NCBI GenBank assembly: GCA_002717305.1
Contig: PBDH01000036.1
Location: 15,365-22,991 of the forward strand
Length of the DNA: 7,627 nucleotides
Direction of reading: 5' to 3'
Source: Gammaproteobacteria bacterium
GTDB taxonomy: Bacteria > Pseudomonadota > Gammaproteobacteria > Pseudomonadales > Litorivicinaceae
Part shown: piece after piece, positions 1-6,321 of the stretch
Position numbering within the stretch: the first letter of the stretch is position 1
How the letters are laid out: the number at the start of each line of letters is the position of its first letter
Made by a program: the position numbers and the translations under genes
Notes under the pieces: generated by a model
What the model saw: the letters and a program-made list of their open reading frames with translations, nothing else
Databases searched by the model: none
What the model was told of the DNA's origin: nothing

Positions 1-1
1 T

Positions 2-688
2 GATTACAGATTTGGCAGTCGTTTTGATGATTCGCTGAGTGATTTTTTTGAGGAGAAAACCCAGATTGAGCCTGACCCGATCCGCGGTCTAGCGATGCGT
101 CGGACCAATATTATGGCGGACATTGTGCACGCCGACTTACCGTTAGATAACAGACGGAGTCCGGGCTATCGGCGTATAGAGCCGCACATGACCCAGAACA
201 AGTTTTATCTTTGGATTGGTCAGCACGAGATCGGGCGCTACTCCAAGGCACACGCACACACCTCGGCGGCGATTCTGTTCTGTCTGACGGGTAAAGGCTA
301 TACCCTGACATGGCCTGAGCATTTGGGCGTGAACCCTTGGCAGACCGGTAATGGCGATGAGGTTGTCCGTGTGGATTACGAGTATGGGGGTTGTGTGAGT
401 GCGGCCCCTGGCGGTGCGCGCTGGTACCACCAACACTTTAATATATCGAACGAGCCGTTCCGTCTTACGGCCTGGTTCGGCCCAAACCACCCGAGCATGT
501 TGCCTGGCGCCGCCCCTGGACAGAAAACCACTGACTACACGGCGATGGATATTCAAGAGGGAGGGACCTCGATTCCTTATTGGATGGAAGACGAGTTCAT
601 CAGGGCTGAGTTTCAGAAGCAATTAGAGGTAAATGGCGCCGTGTCGCGGATGGAGCCACACAGATACCAGAAACCTGACAACATTTAA
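2..688 (+). CDS. Cupin-domain protein, 5' end missing
   Basis: The frame is open from the first in-frame codon at base 2 to a TAA at 686-688, giving 228 visible residues. The ATG at 95 is internal to this open frame, so the true start probably lies left of the window. A beta-barrel cupin core is visible. Motif 1 has the His-X-His pair (H84, H86 in visible numbering) followed by the turn LTGKGY. Motif 2 runs from G130 through P136-x-G138 to H143-x3-N147 (sequence WYHQHFN). The three metal-binding histidines are kept, but the usual motif-1 glutamate position (90 or 91) holds Ala or Ile, and motif 2 has four rather than two residues between its glycine and the histidine. Cupins include dioxygenases, isomerases and plain sensors. 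The substrate cannot be read from the sequence. It lies 73 bases upstream of eutA on the same strand, so co-transcription is likely. Confidence 0.85.
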   Translation, partial: DYRFGSRFDDSLSDFFEEKTQIEPDPIRGLAMRRTNIMADIVHADLPLDNRRSPGYRRIEPHMTQNKFYLWIGQHEIGRYSKAHAHTSAAILFCLTGKGYTLTWPEHLGVNPWQTGNGDEVVRVDYEYGGCVSAAPGGARWYHQHFNISNEPFRLTAWFGPNHPSMLPGAAPGQKTTDYTAMDIQEGGTSIPYWMEDEFIRAEFQKQLEVNGAVSRMEPHRYQKPDNI

Positions 689-708
689 TAACACATTCAG
701 AGGAGTGC

Positions 709-765
709 ATGGGCGCTGAGTGGGTAGGATCGAGTGAAGACAAACGTTTGGGTCTATTTCAGTGA
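709..765 (+). CDS. Possible 18-codon leader ORF overlapping eutA start
   Basis: An ATG at 709 follows a strong purine-rich ribosome-binding-like stretch AGAGGAG (699-705). It opens an 18-codon frame (MGAEWVGSSEDKRLGLFQ) ending in TGA at 763-765, so its stop overlaps the GTG start of eutA as GTGA. By contrast the GTG at 762 has only a weak GGGT-like site before it. Two readings are possible. One is a short leader peptide giving translational coupling to eutA. The other is that ATG 709 is the real eutA start and a base has been lost or gained (error or mutation) near 762. I see no canonical slippery heptamer. The peptide matches nothing I recognise, and chance is possible for so short a frame. 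Confidence 0.3.
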   Translation: MGAEWVGSSEDKRLGLFQ

Positions 766-2216
766 GTGAGTCTCGACGATTTACGTCTGCCGACCGTGCT
801 CTGGTCGAGTCTGATATTATTGAGGTGCTAACGCTCGGGCTCGATATCGGCTCGGCGACCTCCCACGTCTCTATCTCAAAGTTAACGATGGTAAGAGGGC
901 ACAACCGCTACACCGTATCAGATACGGAGGTTGTCCATCAGAGCCCGGTCATGAAAACCCCGTTTGGTGGTGAGGGGCGCGCCTTCATTATCCGGACAGA
1001 GCTCGAGTCGATGATTGATCATTCCCTACTGACAGCTGAAATCGACCGCGACGATATCGAATCAGGGGTCGTCATCTTGACCGGGAACGCGTTGCGGCGG
1101 CGGAACGCAAGACAAATTGCCGACCTACTGGCGTCGTTCTCGGGTAAATTTATTTCGATCAGCGCCGGTGATCGGCTTGAGTCCACTATGGCGGCGTTTG
1201 GTTCAGGTGCTGTCCAGCAATCGATTGGTAGCGATTGTCTGAATGTGGATATCGGGGGTGGAACGACCAAGATTTCACGCTGTGTCGACGGAAAGATTAC
1301 TGAGGTAACAGCAATTGAGGTCGGCGGGCGGATCCTCCAGTTTACTGCTGATGAGGCGGTTGGACATGCCGAACCTAACCTTGGTCTATACACCAGCGAT
1401 CGACAACTGCCTGAGTATGGAACGGCGTTGGAGAGCCAAGAGCTTGAGCAGATTGTCGATCGGATGGCGAACACGATTCTCGACACAGTCCGCGGTCGGG
1501 ATATGGGTGACGCGTTACGGCTTCAGTCGATTAGCGAGTTCCCCGCCAGCGGGACCGTTGTGTTGAGTGGTGGGGTAAGTCAATGGATCGCGGCAACTAA
1601 ACCGGCAGACGCTTGCGACGATTTAGGGGAGCGGCTGGCGCTAAAAACGCGAGCTTTGCTCCAAGACACGGGTTTCAAGATCAGGGTTGCGAATGATCCG
1701 ATTCGGGCAACTGTTTTGGGTGCTTCTCAGCAGCGGATGCAGGTCAGTGGAAATACCGTGTTCATCTCCGATGAGCGTCTGCTACCGATCCGGAACGCAC
1801 CAGTATCTCTGGTTACTGTGCCGGCGGCGGACTTTGATCAACAGATGATCACGGAGTTGGTGAATGAATCATTATCAAAGGCGCTTTTTGATGGGGATCA
1901 CGGGCTGCGGGTACTCGGTATCGACTGGCTCGGGTCACTGACTTACTCACGAGCTGATGCGTTCTGTAATGGGGTGATCGAGGGCCTGAGGGGTCTCAAT
2001 ACGCCGATCACCCTGCTACTTAAGCAGGACATCGCTGGGTTGATAGGGATTCATTTTGTTGAAGAGCTCAACTACGAGAAGCCTGTGATCTGTCTCGACG
2101 GACTGGACCAGGTTGATTTTGACTTTGTTGATATCGGTGAGGTCATCAACCAGACCGGATTGGTCCCGGTGGTCGCGAAGTCTATCCTGTTCAACAGTGG
2201 CTCGAAGTTAAGCTAG
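762..2216 (+). CDS. eutA: EutA-family reactivase of ethanolamine ammonia-lyase
   Basis: A 484-residue protein of the actin/Hsp70-like ATPase fold, close to the family's usual length of about 470. Known EutA members exchange damaged cobalamin in the cytosolic B12 enzyme ethanolamine ammonia-lyase (EutBC), using ATP. Visible motifs are the phosphate-1 loop LGLDIGSATSH (25-35), the second phosphate loop NVDIGGGTTK (161-170) followed by EVGGR, the adenosine motif VVLSGGV (266-272), and a C-terminal DFVDIGEV...GLVPVVAKSILF segment (from about 454). The last strongly resembles the end of enterobacterial EutA. The GTG at 762 is the first plausible start after an in-frame stop at 735, and the residues before the first phosphate loop form a short extension. 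The stop is 11 bases before the next gene, indicating an operon. No eutB or eutC is in the window, so the client enzyme is inferred. A related diol-dehydratase-type or divergent reactivase role is the main alternative. Confidence 0.88.
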   Translation: MSESRRFTSADRALVESDIIEVLTLGLDIGSATSHVSISKLTMVRGHNRYTVSDTEVVHQSPVMKTPFGGEGRAFIIRTELESMIDHSLLTAEIDRDDIESGVVILTGNALRRRNARQIADLLASFSGKFISISAGDRLESTMAAFGSGAVQQSIGSDCLNVDIGGGTTKISRCVDGKITEVTAIEVGGRILQFTADEAVGHAEPNLGLYTSDRQLPEYGTALESQELEQIVDRMANTILDTVRGRDMGDALRLQSISEFPASGTVVLSGGVSQWIAATKPADACDDLGERLALKTRALLQDTGFKIRVANDPIRATVLGASQQRMQVSGNTVFISDERLLPIRNAPVSLVTVPAADFDQQMITELVNESLSKALFDGDHGLRVLGIDWLGSLTYSRADAFCNGVIEGLRGLNTPITLLLKQDIAGLIGIHFVEELNYEKPVICLDGLDQVDFDFVDIGEVINQTGLVPVVAKSILFNSGSKLS

Positions 2217-2227
2217 GGGGGACCTAA

Positions 2228-3214
2228 GTGAATCACATAACCATCGGTTCGGACACGGTGCCTCGGCTTGGGTATGGGTGCATGGGCCTCACCCAGGCCT
2301 ACCAACCTGTTTGGCCTGACAAGGCGAAGGCCTTACTCCAAATAATCGCTGATGAGGGTCCGGTGATGTTTGATACCGCCGCAACCTACAGCGGCGGCAA
2401 GAACGAGATCCTAGTGGCTTCCGTATTGAAGACAACGCGGGACCAAGTGTTTCTGGCGTCAAAAGCCGGTATGTACAAGAACCCAGACGGGTCTCGCGAG
2501 ATTGATGGTGACCCGGACAGAATCATCAGGAGCTGTGACGAGAGTTTGTCGCGACTTGGTATCGATGTCATTGACCTCTTCTACCTGCACCGGGTCGACC
2601 GCCGAATCCCGGTCGAGGATTCCGTGGGGGCAATCGATCAGCTCATTTCGCGGGGCAAGGTCAGATATGCTGGGCTCTCAGAGGTAAGCCAGTCAACCCT
2701 CGAGCGAGCGAGGTCGGTGACCACGATCCATGCGTTGCAGTCCGAGTACTCGTTGTGGTCGCGTAGGGTGGAGGAAGATATCCTTTACTATTGTCGAGAT
2801 CATGGCATCGCTTTGGTTGCTTACAGTCCCGTCGGTAGGGGCTTTCTAGCGGGTGGGGTTCGTAAGATGATCCAACTCTCAGAACGTGATATCCGTCACG
2901 GGATGCCCCGATTCCAAGGTAATGCGTTCGAGAACAACTTGAGAGCTCTGGAGCAGGTTGAGTTGCTTGGGCTCCGTTGGGGGATGACGTTAGCGCAGGT
3001 CTGTTTAAACTGGTTATGGTCCCGGGGTGAGCATGTCGGCGCTATCCCCGGTACCGCAAATTTGTCGCACTGGCGTGATGATCAGGGCGCCACAAGTCCC
3101 CTCTCGGAGGACCAGGTAACCGAGCTCGAGGAGTTGTTTCAGAATTACCGCTTCGAGGGCGAGCGTTATGCCCCGGCCAAGCTAGCACAGCTCGATTCAG
3201 AAAGATCAAACTAA
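2228..3214 (+). CDS. Aldo/keto reductase
   Basis: A 328-residue cytosolic (beta/alpha)8 oxidoreductase that interconverts carbonyls and alcohols with NAD(P)H. The catalytic tetrad is complete: D49 and Y54 in FDTAATYSGGKNE, K79 in LASKAG, and H121 in DLFYLHRVD. Further family marks are GYGCMGL near the N-terminus, GKVRYAGLSEVS, LQSEYSLWSR, LVAYSPVGRGFLAG and the cofactor loop IPGT from 273. In that loop the basic residue often found just after IPGT is replaced by A277-N278, although R283 follows, so NADPH preference is uncertain. The GTG start is chosen because a strong GGGGGGA site (2216-2222) lies five bases before it and overlaps the eutA stop, pointing to translational coupling. The family is of the YghZ/pyridoxal-reductase-like group by general look. 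The substrate is unknown, but an aldehyde from the adjoining pathway is a reasonable guess. Confidence 0.9.
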   Translation: MNHITIGSDTVPRLGYGCMGLTQAYQPVWPDKAKALLQIIADEGPVMFDTAATYSGGKNEILVASVLKTTRDQVFLASKAGMYKNPDGSREIDGDPDRIIRSCDESLSRLGIDVIDLFYLHRVDRRIPVEDSVGAIDQLISRGKVRYAGLSEVSQSTLERARSVTTIHALQSEYSLWSRRVEEDILYYCRDHGIALVAYSPVGRGFLAGGVRKMIQLSERDIRHGMPRFQGNAFENNLRALEQVELLGLRWGMTLAQVCLNWLWSRGEHVGAIPGTANLSHWRDDQGATSPLSEDQVTELEELFQNYRFEGERYAPAKLAQLDSERSN

Positions 3215-3245
3215 CTCACGAATCACCCCAAACATGATTCTGAAT
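3195..3245 (+). repeat. Overlapping inverted repeats after the reductase gene
   Basis: ATTCAGAA at 3195-3202 is the exact reverse complement of TTCTGAAT at 3238-3245. Inside it GAATCA (3220-3225) pairs with TGATTC (3235-3240) around a nine-base loop. The two pairings cannot form together because they share bases 3238-3240. They are AT-rich and have no following T run, so they are weak as an intrinsic terminator. They could equally be an operator or chance. Confidence 0.3.
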
Positions 3246-3254
3246 TGGTCCGTT

Positions 3255-3285
3255 TTGATAATTCGTAGCATCCTTCGTTGATAAA
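3255..3285 (+). promoter_or_regulatory. Weak candidate promoter before aldehyde dehydrogenase
   Basis: TTGATA (3255-3260) could be a -35 element and GATAAA (3280-3285) a -10 element, at a wide 19-base spacing. Each matches the sigma-70 consensus at four of six positions. It sits in the 95-base gap before the dehydrogenase gene. The region is AT-rich, so chance matches are expected; read-through from the reductase gene may suffice. Confidence 0.2.
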
Positions 3286-3309
3286 TTTTATTTAACTGGA
3301 GTCCTGATC

Positions 3310-4806
3310 GTGGAAATAGATGCGCGTTTTAAGGTTACTGAGCAACTCGATGGGAAGATGTTGATCAACGGAGAGCTTAGGGGGTCGGGGTGTGGACACT
3401 GGTTAGACTCCCGATGCCCCGCTACGCAGGAACTGATCGGGCGTGTCCCTAACGCCTCTGCTGAAGAGATGACAGAAGCAATCACCGCAGCCAAAGACGC
3501 GTCCAAGGCGTGGGGTAAGACGACACCGAAACAACGTGTGGCTTTGATCGAAGAGATCGCCGAACGGCTCGAAGGCCGGGCCGGTGAGTTTGCGAAAATT
3601 GAGGCACTGGATACTGGGAACACGGTCGGACCGATGACTAATGACGTCCACAAGGCTGTGGAGCGGATGCGTTTCTATTGCGGCCTCGCCTATGAGCTCA
3701 AGGGTATGACCGTGCCCTCTACACCAGAAAATATCCACCTCACTCTCAGGGAGCCGTATGGGGTGGTCGGACGTATCATCCCATACAACCATCCTATTGG
3801 GTTCGCAGCGTCGCGGATCGCCCCCGCTTTGATCGCGGGGAACACGATCGTTGTGAAGCCGTCAGAACAGGCACCACTGTCGGCGAGCCTGTTGGCTGAG
3901 ATATGTGCGGAGGTGGCACCGCCGGGTGTTATTAATATCGTGACCGGCGACCGAACCACGGGCGAGGTATTGGTCAGAGATCCCCGAGTAAAACGGATAG
4001 CGTTTATTGGTTCTGTGGCGTCCGGTATGGCGATCCAAAAGGCCGCCGCAGAGTCTGCGGTTAAACATGTCAGCCTTGAACTTGGCGGCAAGAATCCGTT
4101 TATCGTGTGCGAGGACGCGAACCTCGACGAGGCTATTATAGCGGCAACCAATGGCATGAACTTCGGCTGGCAGGGGCAGTCTTGTGGATCGACAAGCCGG
4201 CTGATCATACACCGTTCTCAGTATGACGAACTTAGTCGAAAGGTGGTGGAGCGGGTCAAACAGGTGAAGGTAGGCCATCCATTGGATACTTCCATTAAGA
4301 TGGGTCCGGTTGTGTCTGAGGCCCAATACCAGAAGGTCTTGAGTTACATACAGATAGCGAAGGACGAGGGTGCAGAGCTTTTGCTGGGCGGTAATGAGAT
4401 GGAGATAGACGGTTGTCCCGGAGGCTATTTTGTGGAGCCAACCGTATTCGGTAACGTCGCCTCAAAAATGCGGATCGCACAGGAGGAGGTCTTCGGTCCA
4501 ATCATGAGCTTGATGCCTTACGATGATCTAGACGAGGCTGTCGAGATCGCAAACTCGACGACATTCGGTCTGACCGCGGCGGTTTGGACTAACAACTATT
4601 TTACGGCGATGAAACTGTCCCGCAGCATCGAGGCAGGCTATGTCTGGATCAACGGTGTCGGAAACCATTACCGAGGGCTGCCGTATGGGGGCTACAAGAA
4701 CTCGGGAATTGGTCGGGAAGAGGGCCTCGACGAGATGCTTAGTTACACCGAGGTCAAGTCTCTAAACTTTGCTATGGGTCAGGCCGAGAGGGCCAAGAAT
4801 AGTTAA
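3310..4806 (+). CDS. NAD(P)-dependent aldehyde dehydrogenase
   Basis: A 498-residue member of the class-I aldehyde dehydrogenase superfamily, full length for the family, which oxidises aldehydes to carboxylic acids in the cytosol. Key residues are all in place: oxyanion N160 in IIPYNHP, cofactor K183 in VVKPSE, the GSxxxG loop FIGSVASG (232-239), general base E257 in LELGGKNP, nucleophile C292 in GQSCGS, E393 in QEEVFGP, and the closing YGGYKNSGIGREEG near 459-472. The PYNHP form in place of PWNFP and the overall look are betaine-aldehyde-dehydrogenase-like, but substrate cannot be fixed from this. The CoA-acylating EutE/PduP type is not supported because the architecture is that of the hydrolytic class. 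The GTG start has CTGGAG (3296-3301) eight bases upstream. Context next to eutA and an aldo/keto reductase suggests it disposes of an aldehyde intermediate, possibly acetaldehyde or an amino-aldehyde. Confidence 0.92.
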   Translation: MEIDARFKVTEQLDGKMLINGELRGSGCGHWLDSRCPATQELIGRVPNASAEEMTEAITAAKDASKAWGKTTPKQRVALIEEIAERLEGRAGEFAKIEALDTGNTVGPMTNDVHKAVERMRFYCGLAYELKGMTVPSTPENIHLTLREPYGVVGRIIPYNHPIGFAASRIAPALIAGNTIVVKPSEQAPLSASLLAEICAEVAPPGVINIVTGDRTTGEVLVRDPRVKRIAFIGSVASGMAIQKAAAESAVKHVSLELGGKNPFIVCEDANLDEAIIAATNGMNFGWQGQSCGSTSRLIIHRSQYDELSRKVVERVKQVKVGHPLDTSIKMGPVVSEAQYQKVLSYIQIAKDEGAELLLGGNEMEIDGCPGGYFVEPTVFGNVASKMRIAQEEVFGPIMSLMPYDDLDEAVEIANSTTFGLTAAVWTNNYFTAMKLSRSIEAGYVWINGVGNHYRGLPYGGYKNSGIGREEGLDEMLSYTEVKSLNFAMGQAERAKNS

Positions 4807-4812
4807 CATGGC

Positions 4813-4822
4813 CCTTATAAGG
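4813..4822. repeat. Perfect 10-base palindrome CCTTATAAGG
   Basis: The sequence CCTTATAAGG equals its own reverse complement and starts six bases after the dehydrogenase stop. With no loop it is better suited to binding a dimeric protein than to forming an RNA hairpin. No regulator can be named from it. Confidence 0.35.
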
Positions 4823-4830
4823 TGCGATCT

Positions 4831-4859
4831 TTGATTTTTATCCGCGTAGGGAATAAAAA
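4831..4859 (+). promoter_or_regulatory. Candidate sigma-70 promoter for the transporter genes
   Basis: TTGATT (4831-4836) and TAAAAA (4854-4859) are separated by exactly 17 bases and match the -35 and -10 consensus at four of six positions each. If used, the transcript would carry a leader of roughly 225 bases that includes the stem-loop at 4879-4900. A start nearer the gene is an equally open possibility. Confidence 0.25.
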
Positions 4860-4878
4860 GTGGAGCAAGAACAACCGA

Positions 4879-4900
4879 GAAGTGGGCCCCTTCCCACTTC
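4879..4900 (+). terminator. GC-rich stem-loop, possible terminator or leader hairpin
   Basis: GAAGTGGG (4879-4886) and CCCACTTC (4893-4900) are perfect eight-base arms around the loop CCCCTT. No T run follows on the plus strand, so a classical Rho-independent terminator is not shown. It may end or protect the 3' end of the enzyme transcript, or sit in the leader of the transporter transcript if the promoter at 4831 is used. Confidence 0.4.
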
Positions 4901-4922
4901 ACCGTCACCCTGCTGATAATTA

Positions 4923-4933
4923 GACCTTAGGTC
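4923..4933. promoter_or_regulatory. Operator-like palindrome GACCTTAGGTC
   Basis: Five-base arms GACCT and AGGTC flank a single central T. Its position in the middle of the control region, about 160 bases before the transporter start, fits a site for a dimeric helix-turn-helix repressor or activator. No regulator gene is in the window and no family can be assigned from a single site. Confidence 0.3.
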
Positions 4934-5091
4934 AATAAAATTCAGTTTTGTTTCCGATTGTCGTGCCGACGTGTTAAGGCTACTGGTAACATTAGCTTCA
5001 TATGTTGAATCAATAAACGAGTTGTTCTATGGGTCATCGACGAGCACAACATCAACGCTTAAAAAACACTGAAACTAACTGAGGGATAGTT

Positions 5092-6204
5092 ATGAAATTT
5101 ACACAGATAAAATCTAGACTGGCCACATGCATCGCCGCCAGTTTTTGTATGCTGTTTGCGACACAATCATGGGCTGAAGATTGGTCGAAGGTCGAGGCGG
5201 CGGCTAAACAGGAGGGCAAGTTACTTGTTTATTCCACCACGAGTAGGACAGCGAAGGCTGCCAAGGCGTTCTCTAAGTCAACAGGTATCGCAGTGGAGGT
5301 CGTGAGGCTAAAAGAACAGGAATTGATCACTCGCTCGTATCAGGAGGCGCAGTCTGGAGTTCATAAAGTCGATATGGTTGTTGGCGAGGACTGGCCCGCC
5401 GCTCGAGAGTTGCTTAATAATACAGGCTATTTCGTGAACTATGTTCCCCCCACCGCAAAAAAACTGTTCGCCAAGAGACACCAAAATCCTTTAGTTCTCG
5501 GTTACATCAACCGGGTGTTTGGGTATAACACAGAGAAGCATCCGAACGGAGACCCATTGAAGAGTGTTTGGGATCTCACGACCGATGAATATAAAGGCCG
5601 AGTAATGATTCGCGATGTCGCTATAACGGGCGAGCATCAGAACGCGTTGACAGAGTGGGTGCGCAGAAGTGGTGATCTCGAGGCCGCGTACAAGAAGCGA
5701 TTCGGAAAGTCTCTTGAGATGACCGAAGCTAATGCTGGTCTAGAGTTCATCAAACGACTCTTGCAAAACGACGCCATCATTATGACATCGGACACGAAAA
5801 TTGCGGCTGCTGTTGGGGCCAAAGGCCAAGAGAAGCCACCGTACGGGATGTTTTATGTTTATTCAAAGCATCGCGACATCAAAAAGAAAGATCTAGCGTT
5901 GAGCGACAGCCGACAAATTGATCCGACCCTAGGGTATATGTATCCGATCGTGCTCCAGTTGTCCGCAAACGCTCCAAACCCGAACGCGGCCAAGATGTTC
6001 ATGGAGTATCTTGGAACCATTGAGGGCTTTGCACCCTGGGCTAAGTCTCCTGGCGTCTACACACCGAATCCTAATCAGGTACCATTCGATGGAGATAAGC
6101 CATTGGCCTGGTGGGAAGAACGGGTGTGGCTGTACGACCTCGACTACGCGGCGGCTAATCGCGGTAAGGTACTCGATGTGTGGCTTAAGTATGCCCAGCG
6201 CTAA
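5092..6204 (+). CDS. ABC transporter periplasmic substrate-binding protein (Fe3+/phosphonate-type family)
   Basis: A 370-residue extracellular solute-binding protein. Residues 1-28 form a Sec signal peptide: basic start MKFTQIKSR, hydrophobic core to about 23, and likely cleavage after SWA at 28. There is no lipobox cysteine, so the mature protein should be free in the periplasm. The mature start, with W-x-KVEAAAKQEGKLLVYS, and the later GYINRVFGYN, SVWDLTTDEYKGRV and YMYPIVLQLSANAPNP segments are typical of the AfuA/FbpA-like group that serves ferric iron, 2-aminoethylphosphonate, thiamine and other small solutes. The adjacent Tyr-Tyr iron-ligand pair of FbpA is not evident, so an organic solute is favoured, though this is inference. 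The ATG follows GAGGGA by five bases. It is followed by the permease gene, and the missing ATPase probably lies beyond the window. Confidence 0.88.
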   Translation: MKFTQIKSRLATCIAASFCMLFATQSWAEDWSKVEAAAKQEGKLLVYSTTSRTAKAAKAFSKSTGIAVEVVRLKEQELITRSYQEAQSGVHKVDMVVGEDWPAARELLNNTGYFVNYVPPTAKKLFAKRHQNPLVLGYINRVFGYNTEKHPNGDPLKSVWDLTTDEYKGRVMIRDVAITGEHQNALTEWVRRSGDLEAAYKKRFGKSLEMTEANAGLEFIKRLLQNDAIIMTSDTKIAAAVGAKGQEKPPYGMFYVYSKHRDIKKKDLALSDSRQIDPTLGYMYPIVLQLSANAPNPNAAKMFMEYLGTIEGFAPWAKSPGVYTPNPNQVPFDGDKPLAWWEERVWLYDLDYAAANRGKVLDVWLKYAQR

Positions 6205-6259
6205 AATACTGCTTGGTATCAGATTTCTGACTTAGGATATCCGGCTACTAACGTCTGTC

Positions 6260-6282
6260 GGTCCAGAACCACGTTCTGGGCC
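6260..6282 (+). other. Strong intercistronic stem-loop between binding protein and permease
   Basis: GGTCCAGAAC (6260-6269) pairs with GTTCTGGGCC (6273-6282) over ten base pairs with one G-T wobble and a CAC loop. Flanking GTCGG (6257-6261) and CCGAC (6286-6290) could give an alternative or extended base. No T run follows. Such hairpins after binding-protein genes are known to stabilise the upstream message and reduce downstream expression, so that binding protein outnumbers permease. That role is inferred here. Confidence 0.55.
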
Positions 6283-6321
6283 CGGCCGACATCGACTTAG
6301 ACAAAATCTGTTGTTGTATTA

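Larger units (their letters stand above)
4807..5091. other. 285-base gene-free control region
   Basis: This is the longest gap in the window and separates the enzyme genes from the transporter genes. It holds a perfect palindrome at 4813-4822, a candidate promoter at 4831-4859, a GC-rich stem-loop at 4879-4900, a palindrome at 4923-4933 and a smaller inverted repeat GTCG-tgc-CGAC at 4960-4970. It also has an extended -10-like TGGTAACAT (4984-4992) without a good -35, and a weak TTGAAT...TATGGG pair (5005-5033). I found no B12-riboswitch, TPP or other riboswitch consensus that I could support, and no convincing ORF. The transporter gene has its own clear ribosome site, GAGGGA at 5081-5086. Confidence 0.6.

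Noticed and set aside
143..622. Long reverse-strand open frame opposite the cupin gene
   Set aside because: Its translation is rich in Arg, Pro and Thr, with no recognisable domain, and it is the mirror of a well-supported cupin frame.
1019..1486. Reverse-strand open frame inside eutA
   Set aside because: It is a shadow of the EutA coding sequence, covering the conserved phosphate loop on the other strand, with no domain of its own.
3690..4326. Two overlapping reverse-strand frames inside the aldehyde dehydrogenase
   Set aside because: Both lie opposite the most conserved catalytic part of a full-length enzyme and show no motif or ribosome site.
4813..4822. CCTTATAAGG as a CArG-box-like site
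   Set aside because: This resembles a eukaryotic serum-response element, which has no meaning in a bacterial locus; only its palindromic form was kept.
4866..5091. A riboswitch, especially for cobalamin or TPP, in the transporter leader
   Set aside because: A B12-dependent context made it worth looking for, but no B12-box or thi-box-like conserved core could be recognised. ACCCTGCTGATAA near 4907 only loosely recalls a TPP element.
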